Of a DNA stretch of 64,000 bases, positions 35,056 through 43,306 are shown piece after piece; the stretch's first letter is position 1; every line of letters starts with the position of its first letter. Made by a program: the position numbers and the translations under genes. Origin of the DNA: Maritimibacter sp. HL-12 (lineage in GTDB: Bacteria; Pseudomonadota; Alphaproteobacteria; Rhodobacterales; Rhodobacteraceae); NCBI RefSeq assembly GCF_900177545.1, contig NZ_FXBQ01000001.1:1196122-1260121 (forward strand), written 5' to 3'. Below the pieces are notes generated by a model, which saw only the letters and a program-made list of their open reading frames with translations, ran no database searches and had not been told where the DNA came from.

Positions 35056-36264
35056 ATGCAACTCACCCGCGCAGCGGACAAGTATTCTCCGCTCTACTTC
35101 CTCGCCTCGGTCGGTGCCGGTGGCCTCACCGTCACCTTCTTCATGTATCTGATGTTCTGGGTGCCGCACCCCGGCCGCCCGGTGCCGATCTTTGAAGACA
35201 TCGTGGCCGCATGGGCCACGGGTGGTCTTGGCCTCAAGGCCGCCATCGCCGTCGCCATGGCCGGGATGGCCGTCATGGTGGTGATGAACATCCAGAAACT
35301 TGTCTGGAACATCAATGCCTTCAACGTCTGGAAGAAAACCGACGCCTACGAGAAGGTGCGCAACTCGAACGCCGAAACCACGCTGCTGGCCTACCCGCTG
35401 GCGCTGGCGATGTCGGTGAACGCGCTGTTCGCCGCCGGCCTCGTCTTCGTGCCGGGCCTGTGGAACATCGTCGAATACCTGTTCCCCGTGGCCATCGCCG
35501 CCTTCCTCGCCATCGGCCTCTTCGCGCTGTCGATCATCGGCGATTTCCTCGGCCGGGTGCTGACCAAAGGCGGCGTGTTCGACGTGACCGCGCACAACTC
35601 CTTCGCCCAGCTTCTGCCGACCTTCGCACTGGCCACCGTGGCCGTCGGCCTCGCCGCCCCCGCCGCGATGTCGACCAACGAGTTCGTGGCCTCGGCCAGC
35701 GTGATGACCTCGACCTTCTTCGGCACCGCCGCGTTCGTCTACGGCCTGCTCGGGCTGATCACCGCCTTCAACTCGATGCTGCACTACGGCACCTCGAAGG
35801 AAACCGCCCCGACGCTGATGATCGTGATTCCGATCATGACCCTGCTCGGCATCATGATGCTGCGCCAGAGCCACGGCCTGCACGCCACTTTCGACGTGCA
35901 CACCAACGCCGGTGAAACCATGGTCTTCCTCTCGCGCGTCCTGTCGATCCAGTTCCTGTTCCTGCTGCTCGGCCTGACCGTCCTGCTGCGCCATGGCTAC
36001 TTCAAGGATTTCGTCTTCGGCTCGAAAACCTCGCCCGGCTCCTACGCCCTCGTCTGCCCCGGCGTCGCGCTTTCGGTGATGATCCACTTCTTCGTCAACG
36101 TGGGCCTCGTTCAGGCCGGGGTCATCGAGAAGTTCGGCACGATCTACTGGATTGAATCAGCCGTTGCCGTCGCCTTCCAGTTCTCGATGGTCTGGCTGCT
36201 GTTCCGCCTCAACAAGCAGCACTTCGCCAAGATCGCCGAAGCCGAGGCCGTGCCCGCCGAGTAA
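35056..36264 (+). CDS. Ten-helix membrane protein of unknown function between cobN and cobO
   Basis: 402 residues with about ten hydrophobic helices (first near residues 13-36, last near 365-387) and little soluble mass. The size and helix count recall the TDT/SLAC1 anion-channel fold, and from memory it resembles proteins databases name TsoY, but I cannot verify either. GGAG precedes the ATG by eight bases. It sits between cobN and cobO in the same direction; a strong terminator follows. Substrate and role are open: transport linked with cobalamin or an unrelated ion/sulphur compound are both possible. Confidence 0.8.
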   Translation: MQLTRAADKYSPLYFLASVGAGGLTVTFFMYLMFWVPHPGRPVPIFEDIVAAWATGGLGLKAAIAVAMAGMAVMVVMNIQKLVWNINAFNVWKKTDAYEKVRNSNAETTLLAYPLALAMSVNALFAAGLVFVPGLWNIVEYLFPVAIAAFLAIGLFALSIIGDFLGRVLTKGGVFDVTAHNSFAQLLPTFALATVAVGLAAPAAMSTNEFVASASVMTSTFFGTAAFVYGLLGLITAFNSMLHYGTSKETAPTLMIVIPIMTLLGIMMLRQSHGLHATFDVHTNAGETMVFLSRVLSIQFLFLLLGLTVLLRHGYFKDFVFGSKTSPGSYALVCPGVALSVMIHFFVNVGLVQAGVIEKFGTIYWIESAVAVAFQFSMVWLLFRLNKQHFAKIAEAEAVPAE

Positions 36265-36284
36265 GGCGCACCGATCAACGCACC

Positions 36285-36313
36285 AAGGGGCGGTCCACCG
36301 GGCCGCCCCTTTT
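36285..36313 (+). terminator. Rho-independent terminator after the ten-helix membrane protein
   Basis: AAGGGGCGG (36285-36293) and CCGCCCCTT (36303-36311) form a 9-bp stem around a 9-base loop, ending in TTTT. It lies 20 bases after the stop and separates this gene from cobO. Confidence 0.85.
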
Positions 36314-36373
36314 GCTTGCGCCCGACCGACCTCGCGTTACCATTGCCGGACCGCTCACAAATCGGAGGCCGAG

Positions 36374-36994
36374 ATGACCGACGAAACGCAGAACGACCCC
36401 AACCGGCACGCCCAGAAGATGGCCAAGAAAAAGGCCGCGCGCGACAAGATCATGGCCACCAAGACCGAGGAAAAGGGCCTTATCATCGTCCATACCGGCA
36501 AGGGCAAGGGAAAGTCCTCCGCCGCTTTCGGGATGATCTTCCGCGCCATCGCCCACGGCATGCCTGCCGCCGTAGTGCAATTCATCAAGGGCGGAATGAA
36601 AACCGGCGAGCGCGACCTGATCGAGACCCGGTTTGCCGATCTGTGCGAGTTCCACACCATGGGCGAAGGGTTCACCTGGGAAACCCAGGACAAGACCCGC
36701 GATATCGAGAAGGCTCGCGCGGCATGGGAAAAGTCGAAGGAGCTGATCCGCAACCCGGGGATCCGCATGGTCCTGCTCGACGAGATCAACATCGCCTTGC
36801 GTTATGACTATCTCGACGTGGCCGAGGTGGTCGCCTTCCTGAAATCGGAAAAACCGGAAATGACCCACGTCATCCTCACCGGGCGCAACGCCAAGGACGA
36901 GTTGATCGACATCGCCGACCTGGTCACCGAGATGGAACTGATCAAGCACCCGTTCCGGGCTGGGGTGAAGGCGCAGGCAGGCGTGGAATTCTAG
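36374..36994 (+). CDS. cobO: Cob(I)yrinic acid a,c-diamide adenosyltransferase CobO
   Basis: 206 residues of the CobA/CobO/BtuR family, which transfer the adenosyl group from ATP to Co(I) corrinoids. The P-loop is HTGKGKGKSSAAFG (about residues 41-54), followed by VVQFIKGGMKTGERDLIE, and LDEINIALRYDYLD with the Walker-B-like acidic pair. GGAGG lies five bases before the ATG at 36374; the open frame reaches further upstream but without homology. A terminator upstream suggests its own promoter. Confidence 0.96.
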   Translation: MTDETQNDPNRHAQKMAKKKAARDKIMATKTEEKGLIIVHTGKGKGKSSAAFGMIFRAIAHGMPAAVVQFIKGGMKTGERDLIETRFADLCEFHTMGEGFTWETQDKTRDIEKARAAWEKSKELIRNPGIRMVLLDEINIALRYDYLDVAEVVAFLKSEKPEMTHVILTGRNAKDELIDIADLVTEMELIKHPFRAGVKAQAGVEF

Positions 36995-37024
36995 AGTTTC
37001 GCGCCGCTCGCGCGGCCCGCCCCG

Positions 37025-37066
37025 CCGGGGGTTTCACACCCCCGGACCCCCGTGGGATATTTTTGG
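37025..37066 (-). repeat. Dispersed hairpin repeat, copy B
   Basis: On the minus strand it reads TCCAAAAATATCC, a C-rich stretch, and a hairpin. The hairpin CCGGGGG (37025-37031)/CCCCCGG (37039-37045) is perfect over 7 bp. It resembles the element at 10456-10513 in order and sequence of parts. It lies just after cobO and may also end its transcript. Confidence 0.5.
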
Positions 37067-37116
37067 AAAGATGAATGGAAAGTGCGGATACCACTTTCAT
37101 CTTTCTGAAAATATCC
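37055..37116. repeat. Long imperfect inverted repeat downstream of cobO
   Basis: Arms at 37055-37084 and 37092-37116 (GGATATTTT..GAAAGATGAA..AAAGTG and its complement) match over about 25 bases with two mismatches and a short bulge, around a 7-base centre. The transcript would fold into a long hairpin. The arm GGATATTTTTGG overlaps the dispersed repeat copy B. Confidence 0.7.
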
Positions 37117-37243
37117 TCGCCGAAGGCAAGAAAGTCCTGTTGCACCGGCACAGTTAACGGAACGTCAACCGTGGAGGGCGTAACCTTGGACCACGGTACA
37201 GGCGGGGACGCCGATGACCGTGAAAGGTGAAGGGCTTCGGCCG

Positions 37244-37267
37244 CCCCGCCCGGTCAAACGGGCGGGG
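37244..37267 (-). terminator. GC hairpin after the TPP enzyme gene
   Basis: CCCCGCCCG (37244-37252) pairs perfectly with CGGGCGGGG (37259-37267) around GTCAAA, four bases after the TPP-enzyme stop. It lacks a clear T-run but is well placed as an intrinsic or 3'-protecting hairpin. Confidence 0.6.
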
Positions 37268-37271
37268 TTCC

Positions 37272-38909
37272 TTACTGGCCCCGCACCTCGCTCAAGGTTT
37301 GCGTGGTGGTGAGCGCCTCCGGATCGAGCCGCAGCTCGATCACCGCAAGCCCGCCCGATGCCACCGAGCGCTCGAAGGCCGGCGCGAACTCCACATCCCG
37401 TTCCACCGTCTCGCCGTGTCCGCCATAGGCACGCGCCAGAGCGGCAAAATCGGGGTTGGTGAGATCGGTGCCCGAAACACGCCCCGGGTAACTGCGCTCC
37501 TGGTGCATCCGGATGGTGCCGTAACGACCATTGTTGGCGACGATGACAATCACCCGCGCGCCATGCTGCACCGCCGTCGACATCTCGTTCAGTGTCATCT
37601 GGAAGCAGCCGTCGCCTTCCCAGGCCACCGCGAGGCCGCCGGTCTCAAGGCTCGCGGCAATGGCGGCGGGAAAACCGTAGCCCATGCTGCCCGAGGTGGC
37701 ACCAAGGTAGGATTTTGGTCGGGTGAACTGGTGATAGCGGTGCAACCACATGTTGTAGTTTCCCGCGCCGTTCGCGATCACCGTTCCTTCTGGAAGAAGC
37801 GCCGGAAGGGCCTTCACGACGTTTTCAAGCTTGACCGTGCCGGGCGATTCCACCGGCTGCAACCACGCCTCGTAGCCCCTGCGCAGCCCTTCGCGCCACG
37901 CCGCCCAATCCGCGCGTCCCTCGCGGTTCTGCGCAGCCAGCGCCGCGAGCATCGCCGGTGCCGGGGCGACGACCGACAGATCGGGGCGAAACACCCGGCC
38001 AAGCTCGTCGGGGTCGGGATGCACATGGATGATCGTCTTTCCCGGGTGCGCCGGGTTCACCGCATAGCCCCCCGAGGCCACATCGCCGAAGCGGGTGCCG
38101 AGCAGGAGCAGGAGATCGGCCTCCTGCATCGCCGCTTTCAGATCCGGCCGCATCCCGACGCTGAGATCACCGACGTAGTGGCGGTGCCGGTTGTCGACGT
38201 AATCCTGACGCCGGAACGAGGCCGCCACCGGCAAGCCCTGCGCCTCGACGAAGCGCACCAGATCGGCGCTCGCCTCCGGCGTCCAGAGCGGCCCGCCCAC
38301 CACGACGAGCGGTTTTCTCGCCTCCGCAAGCCGCGCCATCACCGCCTCTGCCTCGGCTTGTGTCACCTGCGCGCGCATCGGGGCCACGGCCGGCAGATCA
38401 GGCACGTCCGCCTCGGCCGAAAGCATGTCTTCCGGCAGCGCCAGCACCACCGGGCCGGGGCGGCCCGACAGCGCGACGTGGAAGGCGCGGCTGATGTATT
38501 CCGGCAGCCGGGCGGTGTCGTCCACCTCCGCCACCCACTTGGCGAGGCCGCCGAACATCTGGCGGTAGTCCACTTCCTGGAACGCCGCCCGGTCGCGATG
38601 GGCACGATCGATCTGGCCGACGAACACCACCATTGGCGTCGAATCGTGCATCGCGACGTGAATCCCCGAGGAAGCATTCGTCGCCCCCGGCCCGCGGGTG
38701 ACGAACAACACCCCCGGCCTGTTGGTAAACTTGCCATGGGCCTCGGCCATCATCGCCGCCCCGCCCTCGTGGCGGCAGACGACATTTTCGATCCCGCTGT
38801 CAAAAAGCCCGTCGAGTGCCGCGAGAAAGCTCTCGCCCGGCACCGAGAAAACCCGTTTCACACCCTGTATTGCCAGCGCATCCGCGAGGATCTTGCCGCC
38901 GTGCCGCAT
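37272..38909 (-). CDS. Thiamine pyrophosphate-dependent enzyme, acetolactate synthase-like
   Basis: 545 residues with three domains: an N-terminal PYR domain with the catalytic glutamate (VVCRHEGGAAMMAEA near residue 50), a central nucleotide-like domain (KPLVVVGGPLWTP), and a C-terminal TPP domain with the GDG...N motif (WEGDGCFQMTLNEM, then NNGRYGT). It is of the acetolactate synthase/benzoylformate decarboxylase superfamily but has no small subunit beside it, so a decarboxylase or oxo-acid lyase is as likely as valine/isoleucine synthesis. The ATG at 38909 follows AAGGG seven bases upstream. It is divergent from the FMN reductase. Confidence 0.88.
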   Translation of the reverse strand: MRHGGKILADALAIQGVKRVFSVPGESFLAALDGLFDSGIENVVCRHEGGAAMMAEAHGKFTNRPGVLFVTRGPGATNASSGIHVAMHDSTPMVVFVGQIDRAHRDRAAFQEVDYRQMFGGLAKWVAEVDDTARLPEYISRAFHVALSGRPGPVVLALPEDMLSAEADVPDLPAVAPMRAQVTQAEAEAVMARLAEARKPLVVVGGPLWTPEASADLVRFVEAQGLPVAASFRRQDYVDNRHRHYVGDLSVGMRPDLKAAMQEADLLLLLGTRFGDVASGGYAVNPAHPGKTIIHVHPDPDELGRVFRPDLSVVAPAPAMLAALAAQNREGRADWAAWREGLRRGYEAWLQPVESPGTVKLENVVKALPALLPEGTVIANGAGNYNMWLHRYHQFTRPKSYLGATSGSMGYGFPAAIAASLETGGLAVAWEGDGCFQMTLNEMSTAVQHGARVIVIVANNGRYGTIRMHQERSYPGRVSGTDLTNPDFAALARAYGGHGETVERDVEFAPAFERSVASGGLAVIELRLDPEALTTTQTLSEVRGQ

Positions 38910-38977
38910 TCTGAACCCTTTCGCCTTGCGCCCCGTAGCCTTGTCCATACATTCGAGCCAAAGAATATGGAGGCGTC

Positions 38978-39520
38978 ATGTCTACGTTCACACTGCTTGG
39001 CATTTCAGGTTCGCTCCGGCAAGACGCCTGCAACCGAAAGCTTCTGCGCGAAGCGGTGCGCCTCTTTGGCGATGCCGAGTTCACCGAGGCGAACCTGCGC
39101 CTGCCGCTCTACGACGGCGATCTCGAAGATGCCGAGGGCATTCCGGCCGACGTCACCAGGCTCGCCGACCAGATCAAGACCGCCGATGCCATTCTGATCT
39201 CGACCCCGGAGTACAACAAGAACATTTCGGGTGTGCTCAAGAACGCCCTCGACTGGGTGAGCCGGGTCAAGGGCATGCCGTGGAAAGACAAGCCCGTGGT
39301 GCTCATGGCCGCCGCCGACGGGCGCGCGGGCGGCGAGCGCTCGATGCACTCGCTCATCCTGTGCATGATGCCGTTCCGGGCGAAGCTGGTCTACGGCCCC
39401 GAGGTCTTCATCGCCAATTGCCGCGAGGCCTTCGACGAGACCGGCGAACTCAAGGACGAGGGTGCGCAGAAGTTCCTCGGGATATTGATGAAGAAGCTGC
39501 GGGGGGAGTTGGAGGGGTGA
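38978..39520 (+). CDS. NADPH-dependent FMN reductase-family protein
   Basis: 180-residue flavodoxin-like protein. The phosphate loop of FMN is GISGSLRQDACNRKL (residues 8-22), the second signature is STPEYNKNISGVLKNALDW (about residues 75-93), and AAADGRAGGERSMHSL lines the flavin pocket. Members reduce FMN, azo dyes, chromate or quinones with NAD(P)H. GGAGG lies before the ATG. It is divergent from the TPP enzyme by 68 bases. Confidence 0.9.
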   Translation: MSTFTLLGISGSLRQDACNRKLLREAVRLFGDAEFTEANLRLPLYDGDLEDAEGIPADVTRLADQIKTADAILISTPEYNKNISGVLKNALDWVSRVKGMPWKDKPVVLMAAADGRAGGERSMHSLILCMMPFRAKLVYGPEVFIANCREAFDETGELKDEGAQKFLGILMKKLRGELEG

Positions 39521-39689
39521 GGGCGACAATGGCAAGGCCATGGCGCGCAGCCGGGTCGAACGTGGTCGCGCGCCGGCTGCGGCCCGGTTACAGGCCGCAA
39601 GTGGACGATCCGGACGGGAAAGAGACTTTTCTGCGAAACGATCAACGTCCGCTCTGCGGGGCGAATCCGCCGTTCACCTCCAATGTTCA

Positions 39690-40047
39690 AATGTCTGCTT
39701 CCATGAATCTGGCTAGATAGACTTGGACCTTGGGTGTTGATTGGAATTCATTTTAGCCACCCAATGGCAGCGACGATCGCGAAGAAAATCGCGATCCAAG
39801 CCCAAAATGCTCTGCCAATTTGAAGGTTGCGCAGTTCGCTGCTGTACATGGCTGCGTACCAGTTTGCATCTTCGAGAGATGTCATTTTTTTGAAGGGTGG
39901 AAGGGAGCGCGGCACAAGAAAATTGTACCAAGGCACTTGAGCTGCTTCTTTGACCGCTTCCTCAGGATCAAATGATTTCATTCCGTTCTCCGTCCACAAT
40001 GCAGAAGCATGGAATATGCTACTTCCATATTTCCAGGAGCAGACATT
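39690..40047. repeat. Short inverted repeats flanking the AT-rich patch
   Basis: AATGTCTGCTTCC (39690-39702) and GGAGCAGACATT (40036-40047) are inverted copies around the small AT-rich gene, with one base inserted. They could be ends of a decayed element or coincidence. Confidence 0.3.
39748..39981 (-). CDS. Small tail-anchored membrane protein in an AT-rich patch
   Basis: 77 residues beginning MKSFDPEEAVKEAAQVPWYN, with one C-terminal hydrophobic helix (FWAWIAIFFAIVAAIGW). GGAG lies six bases upstream of the ATG at 39981; an ATG 18 bases further up is weaker. Base and codon use are distinctly more AT-rich than around it, which suggests later acquisition. No recognised family and no partner gene. 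It lies between the FMN reductase and rpsU; gaps of 227 and 293 bases around it hold nothing else I can support besides the rpsU terminator. Confidence 0.65.
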   Translation of the reverse strand: MKSFDPEEAVKEAAQVPWYNFLVPRSLPPFKKMTSLEDANWYAAMYSSELRNLQIGRAFWAWIAIFFAIVAAIGWLK

Positions 40048-40184
40048 GGTACACGGCGCAGCATGTCGCAGTCGGGCTCAAACCAGCCTTTCGCGGCAAT
40101 GAGCGTCTAGGTCGGCCCAGGGTCGCAAACGCTCCGCCCACTCCCTCTCGGCCTGACAGACCCGCCACCCAAGCCGTTCCCCCC

Positions 40185-40223
40185 AAAAAAAACAACAAAC
40201 CCCCGGGGCGCGGGCCACGGGGG
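40185..40223 (-). terminator. rpsU terminator
   Basis: On the minus strand a G/C hairpin (arms 40219-40223 and 40200-40204) is followed by TTTGTTG and eight T (40192-40185). It lies about 50 bases after the rpsU stop. Confidence 0.75.
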
Positions 40224-40274
40224 TCGTCGTGGCGGCAACCCCGGGGGGCTGCGCCGTGTTCGTGCGTCAACGCC

Positions 40275-40481
40275 TCAGAGAAGGCCTTCGCGCTGGGCTT
40301 TCTTGCGGGCCAGCTTGCGCGCCCGACGGACGGCTTCGGCCTTTTCGCGCGCTTTCTTGACGGAGGGCTTCTCGAAATGTTGCCGAAGCTTCATCTCGCG
40401 GAAGACGCCCTCACGCTGCAGCTTTTTCTTCAGGGCACGGAGCGCCTGATCGACGTTGTTGTCGCGAACGGATACCTGCAT
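40275..40481 (-). CDS. rpsU: 30S ribosomal protein S21
   Basis: 68-residue bS21, involved in initiation on the 30S platform. [25 protein letters not shown] at the start and the lysine/arginine-rich C-terminus are typical. AAAGGTGG lies before the ATG. A promoter-like pair is seen 54 bases upstream and a terminator downstream, so it appears monocistronic. Confidence 0.97.
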   Translation of the reverse strand: MQVSVRDNNVDQALRALKKKLQREGVFREMKLRQHFEKPSVKKAREKAEAVRRARKLARKKAQREGLL

Positions 40482-40534
40482 GTGGTTGTCACCACCTTTC
40501 TAGGTTTGTGTTGCATGAAATTGCAGGAGCGCGC

Positions 40535-40563
40535 CGTATAGCAAAGGATCGGCGGTTTGTCCA
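40535..40563 (-). promoter_or_regulatory. Sigma-70-like promoter of rpsU
   Basis: Read on the minus strand, TGGACA (40563-40558) and TATACG (40540-40535) are exactly 17 bases apart, about 54 bases before the rpsU ATG. Both are near-consensus and the spacing is ideal. Confidence 0.55.
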
Positions 40564-40645
40564 GATCTTCGGATGCAAGGCGCCGACGCCGCTGGAATTG
40601 TCGGCCAGCGGGGTTTATGCAGGGGGCAAATCAAGGGGGCCGAAA

Positions 40646-41326
40646 ATGACAGCGACAGACAGATTGCTCGACGCGGCGCTCAATCACGCGCTGTTCGATG
40701 GCTGGAGCGCGGCGGCGATCGAGGCCGCGCGGGCGGATATCGGCATGAGTGCCGAGGAAGTGCACGCGCTTTTCCCGCGCGGCGCCGTCGATCTCGCGCT
40801 CGTCTACCACCGACGCGGCGATGCCGAGATGATCGCGGGCCTCGCAGGTGAAGACCTTTCCGCCATGCGCTTTCGCGACCGCATCGCGCTGGCCGTGCAG
40901 ATCCGCCTCGAAGTGGCCGACAAGGAGCTGGTGCGCCGGGGGTTCAGCCTGTTTGCCCTGCCGCAGCACGCCGGCGACGGGGCGCGCGCGCTTTGGGAAA
41001 CCGCCGACCACATCTGGACCGCCCTCGGCGACACGTCGCAGGATATCAACTGGTATACCAAGCGGGCCTCGCTCTCGGCGGTCTACTCGGCCACCGCGCT
41101 TTTCTGGCTTGGGGACGACAGCCCCGGCAACGCCGAAACCTGGGCCTTCCTCGATCGGCGAATCGAAAACATCATGCAGTTCGAGCAGGTGAAAGCGAAA
41201 GCGCGCAAGAGCCCGCTCTACGAGGCCTTCATGAAAGGACCGGGACGGGTGCTCGACCATGTCCGCGCGCCCGGCACCGGGCGCGAGGGCTATCCCGGAC
41301 ACTGGAAATCGGGAACCGGTGAATGA
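40646..41326 (+). CDS. COQ9-family ubiquinone biosynthesis protein
   Basis: 226 residues, TetR-like fold at the N-terminus (DRLLDAALNHALFDGWSAAAIEAA), then the COQ9 C-terminal domain with WETADHIWTALGDTSQDINWYTKRASLSAVYSATALFWLGD. COQ9 binds lipids and supports the hydroxylase COQ7 in ubiquinone synthesis. AGGGGG precedes the ATG at 40646. Its stop overlaps the ATG of the first quinone oxidoreductase, linking it with quinone-related genes. Confidence 0.87.
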   Translation: MTATDRLLDAALNHALFDGWSAAAIEAARADIGMSAEEVHALFPRGAVDLALVYHRRGDAEMIAGLAGEDLSAMRFRDRIALAVQIRLEVADKELVRRGFSLFALPQHAGDGARALWETADHIWTALGDTSQDINWYTKRASLSAVYSATALFWLGDDSPGNAETWAFLDRRIENIMQFEQVKAKARKSPLYEAFMKGPGRVLDHVRAPGTGREGYPGHWKSGTGE

Positions 41327-42309
41327 CCCTGCCTGCCACCATGCGCGCAGTCGAGATTTCCGCCCCCGGCGGACCCGATGTGCTCACCCCCTGCACCCGT
41401 CCGGTGCCGGTGCCCCGCGCCGGCGAAATCCTCATCAAGCTTGCCCATGCCGGGGTCAACCGCCCCGACGCGCTGCAACGCGCGGGCAGTTACGCGCCGC
41501 CGCCGGGTGCCTCCGATCTGCCCGGCCTCGAAGGCGCGGGCGAGGTCGTCGCCCTTGGGGCCGGGGTGTCGCACTGGCAGCTCGGCGACCTTGTCACCGC
41601 GCTCCTCCCCGGCGGCGGATATGCCGAATACGTCGCCACGCCCGCCGTCCATGCCCTGCCGGTCCCCGAAGGCCTCACGCTCGCCGAAGCCGCCTGCCTG
41701 CCGGAAACCTTCTTCACGGTCTGGTCCAACGTCTTCATGCGCGGGGGCCTCAGGGCGGGTGAACGCTTTCTCGTGCATGGCGGTTCGTCGGGCATCGGCA
41801 CCACGGCAATCCAGCTTGCCAGCATCTTCGGCGCGCGGGTGTTTACCACCGCCGGTTCGGACGAGAAATGCACGGTCTGCCGCGAGCTCGGCGCGGAAGT
41901 GGCGATCAACTACCGCGAGGCGGATTTCGTCGAGGTGCTGCGCGCGGCGGGCGGGGCCGACCTGATCCTCGACATGGTCGGCGGCGACTACATCGCGCGC
42001 AACATCCGCGCGCTGGCCGACGACGGCCGCATGGTGCACATCGCGTTTCTCGCCGGCCCCAAGGCCGAGATCAACTTCGCCCAGATCATGGCCCGCCGCC
42101 TCACCGTCACCGGCTCGACCCTGCGGCCGCAATCCGACGCCGCCAAGGCGCGCATCGCCGCAGAGCTGCGCGAAAAGGTCTGGCCACTGATCGACGCCGG
42201 CCGGATCCGCCCGGTGATGGACAGCGCGTTTTCGTTGGAGGAAGCGGCAAAGGCCCACGCGCGGATCGAAAGCGCCGGGCATATCGGCAAGATCGTTCTC
42301 AATATCTGA
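41323..42309 (+). CDS. NAD(P)H quinone oxidoreductase, PIG3-like MDR family
   Basis: 328 residues of the zinc-free medium-chain reductase family. Substrate domain opens MRAVEISAPGGPDVL, with HAGVNRPDALQRAGSY; NADPH-binding region is VHGGSSGIGTTAIQLA and TAGSDEKCTVCRELGA. PIG3/TIGR02824-type enzymes reduce quinones one electron at a time. The ATG overlaps the COQ9 stop; 12 bases separate its end from the second quinone oxidoreductase. Confidence 0.88.
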   Translation: MTLPATMRAVEISAPGGPDVLTPCTRPVPVPRAGEILIKLAHAGVNRPDALQRAGSYAPPPGASDLPGLEGAGEVVALGAGVSHWQLGDLVTALLPGGGYAEYVATPAVHALPVPEGLTLAEAACLPETFFTVWSNVFMRGGLRAGERFLVHGGSSGIGTTAIQLASIFGARVFTTAGSDEKCTVCRELGAEVAINYREADFVEVLRAAGGADLILDMVGGDYIARNIRALADDGRMVHIAFLAGPKAEINFAQIMARRLTVTGSTLRPQSDAAKARIAAELREKVWPLIDAGRIRPVMDSAFSLEEAAKAHARIESAGHIGKIVLNI

Positions 42310-42321
42310 CGCGAGGAAACC

Positions 42322-43296
42322 ATGGCGAAAACCGTCATCATCGAGCAATTCGGCGGCCCGGACGAACTCAAGATCGTCGACCGGCCGGTGGGCGAACCCG
42401 GCCCCGGCGAAGTGCGTATCCGCCACGAGCGGGTCGGGCTCAACTTCATCGACATCTACCAGCGCACCGGGCTTCACCCGCTCGAATTGCCGCATGCCCT
42501 CGGCATGGAAGCAGCGGGGGTGATCGAGGCGGTGGGCGAGGGTGTGACCCATCTCAAGCCCGGCGACCGCGCCGCCTATGCCGCGATGCCGCCCGGCGCC
42601 TATGCCGAGGCGCGGGTGATGCCCGCGCGCCACGTCGCGCCCCTGCCCGACGAGATCAGTTTCACGCAAGGTGCCGCGATGATGCTGCAAGGAATGACGG
42701 TGGAATACCTCTTCCAGCGCACCACCCCGATCAAGGCCGGCGATACCGTGCTGTTCCACGCCGCCGCCGGGGGCGTCGGGCTGATCGCCTGCCAATGGGC
42801 GAAGTCGGAGGGGATCACCCTGATCGGAACCGCCGGGTCGGACGAGAAGTGCCACGAGGCCCGTGCCAACGGGGCGGCCCATTGCATCAACTACCGCACG
42901 GAAGATTTCGTCGACCGGGTGCGCGACCTGACCGACGGCAAGGGCGTCGACGTGGTGATGGATTCGATCGGTGCCGATACCTTCTTCGGCTCGCTCGATT
43001 GCCTTAAACCGCTCGGCATGATGGTCTCCTTCGGCAACGCCTCCGGCCCGGTGCCGCCTTTCAGCCTGTCCGAACTGGCCTCGCGCGGCAGCCTCAAGGT
43101 CACCCGGCCCACGCTCTTCACCCATATCGCGCAACACGAGACCTGCATGGCGATGGCGAACCGGCTGTTTGACAAGGTGATCTCCGGCGCGGTGAAGATC
43201 CATGTCGACCAACGCTTTCCGCTCGACGCGGTGGCCGAGGCCCATCGCCTGCTGGAAGCGCGCAAGACGACCGGCTCCACCGTCCTGATCCCCTGA
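42322..43296 (+). CDS. Quinone oxidoreductase, QOR1-like
   Basis: 324 residues, zinc-free MDR family. Characteristic QOR segments are RHERVGLNFIDIYQRTGLHPLELPHALGMEAAG (residues 33-65, split here by neighbours' length), MLQGMTVEYL, and VLFHAAAGGVGLIACQWAK for NADPH. It is homologous to its neighbour but clearly a different subgroup (QOR1, crystallin-like), so the two are not a recent duplication. GAGGAAACC precedes its ATG. Confidence 0.9.
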   Translation: MAKTVIIEQFGGPDELKIVDRPVGEPGPGEVRIRHERVGLNFIDIYQRTGLHPLELPHALGMEAAGVIEAVGEGVTHLKPGDRAAYAAMPPGAYAEARVMPARHVAPLPDEISFTQGAAMMLQGMTVEYLFQRTTPIKAGDTVLFHAAAGGVGLIACQWAKSEGITLIGTAGSDEKCHEARANGAAHCINYRTEDFVDRVRDLTDGKGVDVVMDSIGADTFFGSLDCLKPLGMMVSFGNASGPVPPFSLSELASRGSLKVTRPTLFTHIAQHETCMAMANRLFDKVISGAVKIHVDQRFPLDAVAEAHRLLEARKTTGSTVLIP

Positions 43297-43306
43297 GGCC
43301 CCCAAA

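Noticed and set aside
41323-43296. Tandem duplication of a quinone oxidoreductase gene
   Set aside because: The two proteins belong to different subgroups and share only family motifs.
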